Made by a program: the position numbers and the translations under genes. From assembly GCF_008831285.2 (NCBI RefSeq), contig NC_045148.1, positions 11,948,183 to 12,012,182 of the forward strand: 64,000 bases of DNA, in the 5' to 3' direction. Positions 52,560 to 63,788 of the stretch are shown in pieces; positions within the stretch are counted from its first letter, which is position 1, and each line of letters starts with the position of its first letter. The stretch comes from Nymphaea colorata (lineage: Eukaryota; Streptophyta; Magnoliopsida; Nymphaeales; Nymphaeaceae). The notes under the pieces are model-generated. The model was not told the origin of the DNA, ran no database searches, and saw only the letters and a list, made by a program, of their open reading frames with translations.

Positions 52560-54756
52560 GTAAGTTTTCTATTTGTGGCTATTTTTGCTTGATATCGAAA
52601 TCGCTGCTATGGGAAATGGTATATTTTCATTATATGATCTGGTTAGCATTACGTTAAGCTGCCAAGAAGAAAAATTGAGAGTGCCAGCTAAGAGACCTGC
52701 AAGCTTTTCATGTTTGACGACAATAGCCTGCTTGAGTTAATTATTACCTCTTCAGGAGTTCTCTGATGTGAATAAATGGAGATTGAGGCTATTCGAATGT
52801 TTTCATAATGAAGTGATTCACAATCGATCAACTTTATATTCTTAAGCAATGATAGCGGTTCAGAATTCCAGATTTCATGAAAGCCAGAAGATTTCAAAAA
52901 TTATTCTGATATCGAGCAGAGAACTTTTTCAGAGCCCTTTTTCCATGTTTCCCTTTTCAACTATCTCAATTCCAGGACTAGTAAAATAGGAAAAGAACTT
53001 TGTATTTGAAGCTTGAGCTGTTAGATTGTCATTTCTCTTTCTACTTGATTCATTTATTTCCTTTTTGAAGACTGTTCCCTGTTGCTTTGGTTTCAGTTTT
53101 TAATCATTCTATCGTCTCAGAATTGCATTTTAAACAATGATTTGTTTTTTTTCATAAACAAGTCCTTTTCAGACTGTTTCATGTACTGTCCGTCATTGGC
53201 TTCTTATGTCCTCAAATTTACAACTGCACCAGAATCATGTAACATAACTAGAATGCAAGCTTTCACCACGCTGAGCCCATCTGATGGATGGTGCGCTCCT
53301 TATCCTATTTCAAGTCAGTCAATGTCAGTGGGCATTAATTTGGTCTAACAACTATCCAGCATATGCATGCTTTTATTTATTTTTTTTTCTAAAGCAACAT
53401 ATGAGCTATGAATATGTGTTTGAACGGGTAAGTAAGAATTACTGATCCTCTGGATCACATTTTCCTGCATTTTTAATTTATGTAAGTTAACATAATTTTT
53501 GCTGAATTTGAGGAACCAAAAGGATTTTTGAAAGGAAAATGATTATAGAAGAAGTTTCAAAAAGAAACTAGATAGGATATACAAATAAAATTGAAAATGT
53601 TCACGAATTCAAATTATTTACCAGTTGATCATCATCAGATAAATAAGATTATATGTCAAATTTACAACTGGTAAATTAGGCTTGCCCTTTGTTGATCTGG
53701 TATCATAGAATTGTCAAATTTGTCAATTCTCACACTGTTTTTGGACTGCTCATGGCTTGTAATATTTGAATTTTTCGTAACTGCATTAAGGAAACACAGT
53801 ATGTATTTTAAGGAAAAGCATTATCACATAAATCCAAGTAAGAGTGAATAAAAGGAAGTGCTGCACTTTGCCCTTTTTTCACCTCCTCTGTATTCTCAAT
53901 TTCTCAGTTGTTTTTTTAGGAGTTATCTTTTTCCATTACCCAATTTGAACTTGCTGCAGATTAAAGATGTAAGATGGATTGCAGAACTTGGAGGCCAAAG
54001 CATGGAACTACGGTTGGTGGAACATTTTGCAGATGAGTTCAATGCTCAAATTGGAAATGAAGTCGATGTGAGGAAGTTCCCTAAGGCAATGGCTAAACTA
54101 AAGAAGCAAGTTAAGCGTACAAAAGAAATTTTAAGTGCAAATACTGTATCACCTATATCAGTAGAATCTCTTTATGATGATCGTGACTTTAGGTGGGTGA
54201 GAGTAGTTTTTTGTCTCAATTTTATAGAACTTATTTATTGGTGGATTTAGGGTGGTGGTTTCTTCACTTCTGCACTTACCTTCTTGGCTTTATACTGTTC
54301 CTTTATTTTGTTGTATAAATCTAGATGTATGTAACCGGCATTTCCATATCCCTCCATGCATTTTGTCATAACTCGTAGACTATTCCTCTAATATGAAAGC
54401 CACAAAAGTATTTTTCTAAAACTATATGTTCCAAAATGTCCAATTGTAAGGAAGCACTAATGATATCATTATGTCATGGAGAAGGTGGCATGCCTTCACT
54501 TTCATTTGGTTGCAACTGTAAATGCTTTCCAGTTTCATTATGTTTTAACTTTTAAGTAAAGGACAATCTAAAAGGTTCAATTTGTTGATTGTGTAGGAGT
54601 ACTATCACTCGTGAAAAATTTGAAGAATTGTGTGGAGATCTGTGGGAGAACTCTCTGATCCCTGTGAAAGAGATTCTGGAAAGTTCAGGTCTCAAAGTCA
54701 GTGATTTGTATGCAGTAGAATTAATAGGTGGAGCAACCCGAGTGCCTAAATTGCAG
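51789..54756 (+). CDS. HSP70-17 (ER HYOU1/GRP170-type chaperone), first three exons
   Basis: Join of 51789-52559, 53960-54192 and 54597-54756, in frame; the rest lies beyond the right edge. The product is an HSP110/GRP170-class Hsp70 of the ER lumen, acting as nucleotide-exchange partner of BiP. A signal peptide MMKKIGILWKIFLIVCIVSL ends near SESA. The phosphate-1 motif is SSIDLGSEWMKVAVVNLKP. VPPYFGQSERKELIQAAQLA and INEHSGAALQYGIDKDFS follow. The phosphate-2 motif reads FYHMGSSGTYAAL, with His where plant relatives have Asp. Exon 2 carries WIAELGGQSMELRLVEHFAD, and exon 3 ELIGGATRVPKLQ. The ATG at 51789 was chosen because the signal peptide starts there; a second Met follows. Two TGACGTGG boxes upstream fit induction by ER stress. 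Confidence 0.93.
53960..54192 (+). CDS. HSP70-17 exon 2
   Basis: Acceptor TTGCTGCAG precedes IKDVRWIAELGG; the exon ends DDRDF plus two bases, at donor AG|GTGGGT. It includes KFPKAMAKLKKQVKRTKEIL and LSANTVSPISVESL, typical of this family. The following intron is 404 bp. Confidence 0.92.
54597..54756 (+). CDS. HSP70-17 exon 3
   Basis: Acceptor TTGTGTAG; one base completes an Arg codon and then STITREKFEELC follows. The adenosine motif AVELIGGATRVPKLQ precedes the donor CAG|GTTTGT. The intron after it runs past the window end. Confidence 0.92.
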
Positions 54757-55240
54757 GTTTGTTTTCCTAATGATCCCTTTCTCTCTCTCTCATGCAGAAA
54801 CATAAAGATCCTTTGATTATCATTAATAAAGTTTCATTCTCTTGATGTTCTGAGATCTTAAGTATGTCATTTTGTTCCTGCTTTTATGGTCTATGTTACC
54901 TTGCAAGCCAAAGTTTTAATGTCTTAGTGAAAAGAGGCTCTTATTAGAATATCAAACCCAAACCAAGATTGAAGAGAAAATGCAACTCTTAAGATGAAAT
55001 CTCCATTAGTCTTCAAGCGGCTTTATAGCAGCAGCAACAGCCAACATAACACAGTAAAAAAATGAACCGTCAAGTTCCTGAGGGCAAAAACCCTAAATTA
55101 AGATACAGAAAATAGATAAAGTACCTAATTGTCCTCACTTACAAGGGGTAAAATAGTAAAACATGTTAAAACACATTATAATAAAGTAGGCAAGAATAGA
55201 CTTTGACCAAGAGGAAAAGTTTGACTCTAGAATTTTAACA

Positions 55241-55619
55241 CTTCCCGTCAAACTTGGCATGATTGAGTGACATAATGCAAAGTTTGCTAACAAATTTTCT
55301 AAACTTCAATGGTGGCAAACTCTTTGTAAACATGTCAGCAACCTGGTCTTCAGTTCTTGTGTGCTCAAGAGAAATCAATCCTTCTTCATATGCTCTTCTT
55401 GTAAAGTGGCAATCAATGTGCTGATTTGTTTCATGAAATTCTGGTTTTTTGGCAATATGAATTGCACTCATGTTGTCACAAATCAGTTTAGTCTTATCAA
55501 TCATAAGAATTTCAATCTCATTTAGCAACCATCTTATCTGTATTATTTTAACCGTATTTTGGGCCATAGCCCTATATTCAGTCTCAGTCGTAGATAAAGC
55601 TACTCTTTGTTGTTTCTTG
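55241..55619 (-). pseudogene. Copia D RNase H C-terminal part
   Basis: RVALSTTETEYRAMAQNTVK, LICDNMSAIHIAKKPEFHET, HIDCHFTRRAYEEGLISLEH and TEDQVADMFTKSLPP end just before the LTR. The upstream part continues beyond the inserted MITE. Confidence 0.88.
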
Positions 55620-56067
55620 CAATGTTGTAAAAAGTGGATCGTAAGCCGTATCTGTTTGGCTTTAAGATACACCGTATCATAAAATATCATAACGTATCGT
55701 AACTGTATTGTATTTTTTTAAAAAAAATAATCAGAAAAAATAGGAAAAATTCTAAAAAAATCATAAAAGAATCAAGAATAATATGTTCTTCATAAAAAAC
55801 ATGTTTTACAGAATGATAGACTTATTATTGCTATAAAGTTACGGTTCATTACTTCATCATTCATAAACATCAAAATTCATAACAATATGTCAATATCAAT
55901 CTAGAAAGCACAACAAGGAACATAACATAAGTACATAACGTATCGTAACTATATCGTAGCTGTATCGTAAAGTATCATAACTGTATCGTAACTTTACGAT
56001 ACAGGTGGTGTATCGTATCGTATTTTTGAAACGCAACGATACGTATCGTACGATACGTACAACATTG
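55620..56067. mobile_element. hAT-type MITE E1 (CAATGTTGTA family)
   Basis: CAATGTTGTA ... TACAACATTG, perfect 10-bp inverted ends, 448 bp, flanked by a perfect 8-bp duplication GTTTCTTG (55612-55619 and 56068-56075). Both ends carry repeats of CGTATCGTA/TACGATACG. The core is AT-rich. It interrupts the RNase H of Copia D. Confidence 0.93.
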
Positions 56068-57883
56068 GTTTCTTGCTTTTTCAAGAGATTGTAGACATGC
56101 CAAAGAAGATGGAAAATTCTGTTGTAGACAACCGATCACTTATTGATCCACCAAAATCAGCATCACAAAAGGCTACAAGTTCTTCAGAATTTGAAGAAGA
56201 AAAAGACATTCCATAATCCATTGTACCTCTCACATACCTTATAATTCTTAATACAACCACAAGATGGACTGATGAAGGAGCATTCATGAATTGACTTACT
56301 ACATGGACTGTATATGTTATATCAGGTCTAGAAATGGTTAGGGTCTAGAAATGGTTAGATAGATCAAGCTTCCAACAAGTTGTCTGAAAATTGTAGGATC
56401 TTCTAATTTCTTTCCTTCAAAAAGTCTTAGCTTGACATTTGCTTTCATAGGAGTTTCCACTCTTGTATTATCATCATGTAGTCTAGCTTTGGCCACAATA
56501 TCTGCTTCATATTTGTGTTGGGATAGAAACAGTCCTCTTCTTGAGTAAGCAACTTCTAAACCCAAGAAATACTTTAAGAAATCAAGATCTTTCATTTCAA
56601 ATGTTTGTGCAAGCCTTTCCTTCGTTTCATCAGTAATTCTATGATCATCTCCAGTGATAATCATATCATCAACATACAGAAGCCATAAACATTTGCCTTT
56701 TTCTGAAGAAGATACAAACAATGCAAGGTCGTGAGGGCTTTGCTTAAATCCAATTCCTTGACAGCTTGCTAAACTTTTCAAGCCATGCTTGTGGGGCCTG
56801 TTTTAGCCCATAACAGACCCTCTTTAATTTGCATACTTTGCCTTCTGTATCTTCAACACCTGATGGAAGCTGCATATAAACTTCTTCTTCTATATCTCCA
56901 TACAAAAATGCATTCTTTACATTTAGTTGCCAGAAATTGCTGATGCAACTGCTAGAAGAGTTTTGATCAGTGTTGTACGATACGTACGATACGGGGCCGA
57001 TACGTACGATACGATACGTATCTTTTACAAAATACGATACGATACACGCCCCGTATCGTACGATATGGGTTGATTTCAAAAAATGGGTGCTGGAACCCGC
57101 CCTTTTTGAGTTTTTTTTTTTTAAAACCCGGCCCTTCTTCATTTTTAAACTAGAGATTGTGCTGCCGTGGAGGGAAATTATCGATTTCTATCGTTAAATC
57201 ATCGATTTTCAAAATAAAATCATCGATTAAACCAGGGATTTGTGCGTGGGTGGTTGATTCTCGTTGGCAGGAAAGAGGTTTTTTAAAATTGTGAAGATGA
57301 AAATGAAGAAGAAGATGGAGATAAGGATGAGAAGTTATGAATGAGAGTCGTGAGTGCTTTCATTTTATATGTATTGACATTGAACATTTTCACAATTTCA
57401 TTATCATCTTGTGATGTAATACATAACATCTAAAACTTGTTTTTTGATGTGGTATCTCATAGACTTATGGACATTATGACTTATAAATCTATGTGTTTTT
57501 TATAAAGAACATATTATTCTTGTTTTTTTACTGATTTTTTATGAAGTTTTTGAATTTTTTTCCTATTTTTTCTGATTTATTAAAAAAAACGATACGGTTA
57601 CGATACGTTACGATATTTTACGATACAGCGTATCTTAAAGTCAGACCGATACGGCTTACGATACACTTTTTACAACATTGGTTTTGATGGTAGTCATATG
57701 TGCCACTGGTGCAAAAGTCTCTGAGTAATTTGTTCCAAATTGCTGATTGTAACGCTCAATTGATCCATCTACTTTGGTCTTAATTTTGAACACCCACTTG
57801 CAACCCATAACATTCTTCCCTAGAGGAAGTTTCACAAGATCCCATGCCTTCATTCGTTCTAAAGCATTCAACTCTTTTGCCAT
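56068..57883 (-). pseudogene. Copia D reverse transcriptase and connection
   Basis: Minus-strand pieces outside the MITE: GKNVMGCKWVFKIKTKVDGS, NQQFGTNYSETFAPVAHMTT (57656-57883), [38 protein letters not shown] (56744-56960), CLWLLYVDDMIITGDDHRI, LDFLKYFLGLEVAYSRRGLF (56338-56700) and CDADFGGSISDRLSTTEFSI (56081-56290). Frameshifts separate them. Confidence 0.88.
56968..57680. mobile_element. hAT-type MITE E2 (CARTGTTGTA family)
   Basis: CAGTGTTGTACGATACG ... CTTTTTACAACATTG, 713 bp, flanked by a perfect 8-bp duplication GTTTTGAT (56960-56967 and 57681-57688). TACGATACG units crowd both ends. The middle (57080-57570) is longer than in E1. It interrupts the RT of the same Copia D. Confidence 0.93.
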
Positions 57884-58417
57884 AGCTAGTTGTCATTCCT
57901 CCTTGGAATAGGACTTAGGCTCATTATATGAACAAATCAAAGAAAGAAAAACACGATGTTAAGGTGAAAAGGAATCATAAGACACAAAATGAGAAGGAGG
58001 GATGGAGATTCTAGAACTATGACGTACCTGAGACTTTGAGAGAGCGAAGGTGACAAGGAAGAGGATGATGTAGTGAGATGTTCTCTCGTAGTTGGAGGTT
58101 TAGGACCAGCAGATGGAGTCGGACTGGAATTGGCCCCTTCAAATTCTTCTTCCAACGTCTTAGACTGCTCAAGAAATGGCACATGTATAATTGTTTTTTC
58201 CTTCCTTGATATACTTTACTATTATTCTTTTCTCTTTCTTTGTCATTATGATTATTCTCACTTGAATCCTCCAGCTGGCCTCCTTTTCATCAGAATTCTT
58301 TCTTGAAGGATATGTCATTAAGAATGTATGGTTTTTGCTCATGAAATTCTACATGTCTTGAAACCATCATTTTCTTTCCAATTGGTCATAACATTTGTAG
58401 CCTTTCTTATCTTCTAC
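57884..58417 (-). pseudogene. Copia D integrase C-terminal tail
   Basis: Minus-strand pieces GYKCYDQLERKMMVSRHVEF and HEQKPYILNDISFKKEF (58310-58410) are the integrase C-terminal GYKCYDP...VSRHVEF motif. A Ser/Pro-rich linker follows (58100-58000). Confidence 0.75.
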
Positions 58418-59540
58418 TGTTGACGAATCTTGGTGTATGGGTCCGGGTCTGGACCCGATCTAGTATGTCCTAGTTTAGGCATACTTATATCATTGTAAAC
58501 CCTAATCTAAAAGGTTAATGAAGTTTTAAGAGAGAGAGTGTCTGGTGGCTAGTGGGCACCGACCTCCTCACCCATGGCTTTTTCTCCCTCTTGTTGAGGG
58601 TTTTCCACGTTACATCAATTGTTCTTGTTTTTTACTATTTCAACATGGTATCAGAGACAACCATTTTCTGAGATCACTGTTCAGATTTGACGAAGAACCC
58701 TCGACTCTGTTTGGTGAGAGTTTCTGTCCGCGTGAAGTTCCGGTGGACCCCGATGAAAAATATGGGATTGATTATTTAGAGACTTTTGCTCCAATTGCTA
58801 AAATGAAGACAGTTAGAGTTGTTATGTTCCTAGCTGTGATGAAGGAGTGGAGGATGTACCAACTCGATGTTAAGAATGCTTTTTTAAATGGTGATCTCGA
58901 AGAAGAAGTGTATATGCGTATGCCCCCAGGATATGAAGAACCAGAGAAATGCTTTAAGCTGAAAAAGATTTTATATGGCCTCAAGCAGTCGCCTAGAGCA
59001 TGGTTCGAACGACTCAGACGAGTGATGCAACATCATGGGTACAATCAAGGGAATAGAGACCACACTCTATTTGTGAAAAAAAGAAAGGGCAGAATGACAT
59101 GATTGTCACAGGTGATGATAAGCAGGAGATCTTCAAGTTAAAAGTGTTACTGGCTGCTGAATTTGATCTCAAGGATCTTGGCAAACTGAAGTATTTTCTT
59201 GGTATTGAGATTGCTAGATCCAGTACTGGCCTTGTGCTAAACCAAAGGAAATATATATTACATCTGTTGAAGGAGTCTGGTAAACTGGGATGTAGACCCG
59301 CTTCTACCCCACTTGATATTGGACACAAGTTAAGCCTTAGAGATGGATAGCTGCTCTGTGAAGAAGCTAAGGGAAGATATCAACGTATGGTCAGAAAGTT
59401 GATTTATCTTATCCTTACAAGAACAGATATCACGTTTGCGGTGAATGTACTGAGTCAATTCATGCATGCACTTACTGATACACACCTGAAGGCTGTGGAT
59501 AGAATATTGTGCTATTTGAAGAGAAATCCTGGCAAGGGAC
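58418..59540 (+). mobile_element. Copia E (+), gag-to-integrase deleted, split by Copia B2
   Basis: 5' LTR 58418-58645 (TGTTGACGAATCTTGG ... CTATTTCAACA), primer site TGGTATCAGAGA, and only about 100 bp later the RT (KYGIDYLETFAPIAKMKTVR). The gag, protease, integrase and RT N-terminal parts are missing. RT and RNase H are cut at 59540 after RILCYLKRNPGKGL by Copia B2. Confidence 0.87.
58740..59540 (+). pseudogene. Copia E reverse transcriptase
   Basis: [40 protein letters not shown], then a frameshift at 59100 that removes the YVDD core; MIVTGDDKQEIFKLK follows. LKYFLGIEIARSSTGLVLNQ, a stop after LSLRDG (59350), and LILTRTDITFAVNVLSQFMH follow. Confidence 0.88.
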
Positions 59541-59830
59541 TGTAAGAATCTTCACAAAATACCACAAAACCACGTCTCCCCGTCTGAAAATAAGAGGGAT
59601 TGAGAATAGAGAATAGAAGGGAAGCAATGAAGGAAAGAATGCCGTCGGCCAATACAGCCGCATGATGCTTGATCTCTATTATTAACATGACCTAATCAGG
59701 TTACAACAAAAGGAATAAAACATGAAGTAATTACAAGAGATACCACCGCCTAATGTGTTTAGGCGTTAAGTTAGAAAGAAAGTGGATCGGGTCTGAATAG
59801 ACCCGATCCCTTATACATACAGACTTAACA

Positions 59831-61472
59831 GCCCCCCTCAAGTTGTGCATGAGATTTGATCATGCACAACTTGTTTTTCAAATCCCAAAAGTATTGCCCT
59901 GTGAGTCCTTTGGTAAAAAGATCCGCTATCTGTTCACTGGTGGAGAAATAAGTAGGCAAGATCTCGGCTTCTTCAACCTTCTGATGAATGAAGTGTTGAT
60001 CAATCCCAATGTGTTTGGTACAATTATGCAAAATGGGGTTGTAGGCAATTTTGATTGCGCTTTGATTGTCACATAGTAATGATGACTGAACAATCGGAAG
60101 ATTGAGCTCTCCAAGCAAATGCCGTAACCATGACGCCTCAGTTATCCCTGCAGCCATTGCTCTATACTCTGCCTCAGTGCTGGATCGTGCAACTGCACGC
60201 TGCTTTTTACTGCTCCAACAATGAGATTAGAATTAAGAAAAAGACAGAAACCTGAAACTGAGCGTCGGTCATCGGGATCTCCTGCCCAGTCTGCATCAAT
60301 ATAAGTATATATGCTATGTCCAAGAGAAACATTGGGACACTTTGTATAGACCAGTCCATCCCCAAGGGTAGCTTTGAGATACCGTAAGATCCGCTTAGCG
60401 GCATCCATATGTCCTTCTGTGGGTGCATGCATAAACTGAGAGATCTGATTTACAACATATACTATGTCTGGGCGAGTAAAAGTGAGGTATTGTAACATAC
60501 CAATAATGCTGCGTAGAAGATAGGATTTGAATAGGCAGCGGTTCCATCAGAGGCAGCCAATTTAGTGTTCAGAACACTAGGAGTAGTTATGGGTTTGCAA
60601 TTAATCATACCTGCCCTGTCCAAAATATCAAGGGTATATTTATGCTGGGTAAGAGTCAATCGATCATTCGTCCTGTCAAGTTCAACACCCAAGAAGTACC
60701 GTAGTTCGCCGAGATCCTTCATCTTGAATTCTTGCTGCAACATACCCTTAACATAAGATATATTTGAAGAAGAATTCCCAGTTATAACAATATCATCTAC
60801 ATATATAAGTAACCAAGTGGTAGCTTCTCCGGTATGAAAAATAAACAAGGAATGATCGAGAGAACTTCGTAGAAAACCAACTTGTTGTATATGATGAGAA
60901 AACCGATCGAACCATGATCTAGAAGCTTGCTTCAGCCCATATAAAAACTTGTGTAACTTACAAACCCATTTGTGAGGATCATGAGTAGTATAGCTGGGAG
61001 GTTGCTTCATGGATGCCTCTTCCTTAAGAATCCCATGAAGAAAAGCATTTTTTACGTCTAACTGGTAAAGAGGCCATCCATATGAGACAGCAAGAGAAAT
61101 AATCACACGTATTGTGCCCATCTTGATAACAGGACTGAATGTTTCATCATAATCTTCCCCATATTGCTGAGTGAAACCGCGCGCCACAAGACGTGCTTTA
61201 TGTCGATCAATGCTACCATCTGGCTTATATTTCAGTTTGTAAACCCATTTGGAGCCCACAACATTCTTATCATCTGGATGAGGGACAATCTGCCAAGTCT
61301 GACACTCATGCAAGGCTGCCATTTCTTCATTCATAGCTTCAACCCAACATTTTTCCTTACTCGCATGGTGATAGGATTTTGGTTCCACCTTTTTGCTCAC
61401 TTCTGTCATAAACAACTGAAAATCTAAAGAAAAGTTGTTATAACTCACCCATCGATTAATGAGATGTCGCAC
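59831..61472 (-). pseudogene. Copia B2 reverse transcriptase and RNase H
   Basis: The 336-codon frame 60462-61472 holds [80 protein letters not shown] and the catalytic [12 protein letters not shown]. RNase H follows in two further frames, with [20 protein letters not shown] (60142-60498) and [36 protein letters not shown] (59825-60157). Confidence 0.92.
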
Positions 61473-61478
61473 ACGTTG

Positions 61479-62620
61479 TCATTGACGTGGGATTGCAGTA
61501 GGAGCTGATCGCCTAGAGTACACCAGCCCTGAGAACCGACTATGTACAGGTGGATCATTGTGAGAAGATGAGGGCATGCTGTCCAAGGAACTACTCACAA
61601 GTGTCTCGGGCTCATTAACACCTTGCTCCTTGTGCTCAGTCAAACGTGCCCCTTGTTTTAAGATTTCAGCATGTAGCCAAGTGTCATAAACCTCATTTTT
61701 GTCCTTGAGTGTTATACAAGTGGCCTTGGGATCTTGTAACTTGCTTTCATCAAAAACAACATGCCGCGAAATATGAACACGACCAGTTTTAGGGTTGTAA
61801 CATCTATAACCCTTGTAATTTTCTGCATACCCTATAAATATGCACAAAATAGCACGATCTTGAAACTTGTTTCGTAGAGAAACATCAACATGCACATAGC
61901 AAACACATCCAAAAACACGCAATTCCTCATAGTGTGGCTGCTCTTGATGTAATATAAATATGGTGATTGTCCATCAAGCAAAGCCAATGGCAGTCGATTT
62001 ATAACATGGACAGCCGTATGAAAAGCCTCGGTCCACAATGTCATGGGTAAGTCTGTGTCATGCATCATGCTGAGAGCGCTTTCAACAATATGTCTATGTT
62101 TCCTTTCAGCAATTCCGTTTTGCTGAGGAGTATGCGGGCATGAAATTTGTGTAGTAATCCCATTATCTAGTAAGTACTCAGTAAATTCATTAGAAATAAA
62201 TTCACCACCACCGTCACATTGAAAATGCACAATATTACTGGAGTATTTATTCCGAACCAAGACATGAAATTGAGTGAATAAGCGGAAAACTACTGATTTG
62301 TGTTTCATGAAATGGATCCAAGTATATCGGGAATATGAATCAATAAAAATGACATAGCATCTACTCCCAGAAGAAGAAGGAATTGGAGCAGGCCCCCAAA
62401 CATCAGAATATATGGTGTCAAAAACCTTTGAAGCTCTTTTATTGATTAATTGAAAAGGAAGGGCATGACTCTTAAGTATATCGGGAATATGAATCAATAA
62501 AAATGACATAGCATCTACTCCCAGAAGAAGAAGGAATTGGAGCAGGCCCCCAAACATCAGAATATATGGTGTCAAAAACCTTTGAAGCTCTTTTATTGAT
62601 TAATTGAAAAGGAAGGGCAT
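61479..62620 (-). pseudogene. Copia B2 integrase core and C-terminal part
   Basis: [80 protein letters not shown], then the C-terminal [41 protein letters not shown] 154-bp duplication shifts the frame relative to the upstream gag-protease part. Confidence 0.9.
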
Positions 62621-62628
62621 GACTCTTA
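62321..62628. repeat. perfect 154-bp tandem duplication in Copia B2
   Basis: Units 62321-62474 and 62475-62628 are identical by eye, both starting AGTATATCGGGAATATGAAT and ending GGGCATGACTCTTA. The unit length is not a multiple of three, so the integrase frame is broken. Confidence 0.95.
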
Positions 62629-63788
62629 CAGATATGACAACTTGAGCACATGCTGGACTCACTAACTGAATTTAGACTGGACTTATCTAAGAGTCCGTCT
62701 GCAACAAGACTTCGAACAAAAGACTGACTACAATGAGCCAACCGACCATGCCAAATGGATGGCTTATTATACTCTGCGACATTGACTTCACTATGATTTG
62801 GAAAACATGAATCTGAAGAGTGAGGTTTTGACAGCTGTCGCGCTCCTTCAAGGATATACATATTTCCTTTGCGAGTGCCCTCAGCGAATGTCTTCTTGGT
62901 TCGAGCATCCTTGACATAAACAGAAGACAGTGTGAATTCAACAGAGGAGTGAGTATCATCAATAAGTTTAGACACTGAGATAATATTTTTCTTGACACTT
63001 GGAACAACAAGGACATTCTTTAATGGAATGGAAGAAGAACCCATAGATATTTGTGCATTTCCAATGTGCGATATTGTGTGATGGGAACCATCTCCCGTAA
63101 CAACTGAGCCTTGATCTAAATAAGGGAAAACACTAGAGAGATTACCTGTGTCACCAGTAACATGGGCTGCTGCTCTAGAGTCCACATACCACTCTCCTTG
63201 CTCGTTTTGTTTCAAGTGGAGCTTAGATAGGGCTGTCATGAGAAGTTGTTGCACGTCTGCTGAAACATTTGATGTTTGATTTGAGCTAGATGTTGATGAA
63301 GCTGACCCTGCTGCTGCCTTGTTCTCACGCCTAACCTGATTATTTTTGTTTTGAGGGTTGTGCCAACATTCTGATTTTACATGCCCCCTCTTGTTGCAAT
63401 AGAAACAAGTTGGAACCCTTCTAGATGTGGCAGAGGTAGTATTCATGCCTGGTGGTGTTGGGAGAATCCCTCTTCCCATTCCTGCCTGAGAAGTCCAAGG
63501 ACGAGTGCGATTCCCTTGCAGTGCATGTGTCTCTGTGATCAGTACATTGTGGCTGTTGGAAGGAATCAAATTCTGTCGCTGAACACGACTAGCTTCGTGT
63601 TGAAAAAGCTTGGCCTTCAAAACTTTAAAAGATGGGAGAATAGGTAGGACTTCCAAGGCTGTGCAGAAAATATCAAATTCTGTTCTCAGTCCACTCAAGG
63701 CTTGTTGGACTTTGTCCTTGTCGCTGACGGGATGTCCAATTGCTGCAAGCTGATCACTAACACTCTTGATTTCATTCAAGTATTCCAA
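62472..63788 (-). pseudogene. Copia B2 gag, protease and pre-integrase domain
   Basis: 438 open codons. Gag: KVQQALSGLRTEFDIFCTAL and [20 protein letters not shown]. Zinc knuckle: CFYCNKRGHVKSECWHNPQ. Protease: WYVDSRAAAHVTGDTGNLSS, with D-S-R in place of [23 protein letters not shown] follows, then the HHCC segment [16 protein letters not shown] and [15 protein letters not shown]. The gag N-terminus continues to the right in another frame. Confidence 0.92.

Larger units (their letters stand above)
54920..58417 (-). mobile_element. Copia D (minus), interrupted by two MITEs and by Copia E
   Basis: 3' LTR 54920-55240 (TGTCTTAGTGAAAAGAGG ... GAATTTTAACA), then RNase H, RT and part of the integrase on the minus strand. 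Its integrase C-terminal part is cut at 58417 by the 5' LTR of Copia E. The rest is not in the window unless it lies right of 64000. It sits in HSP70-17 intron 3. Confidence 0.85.
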
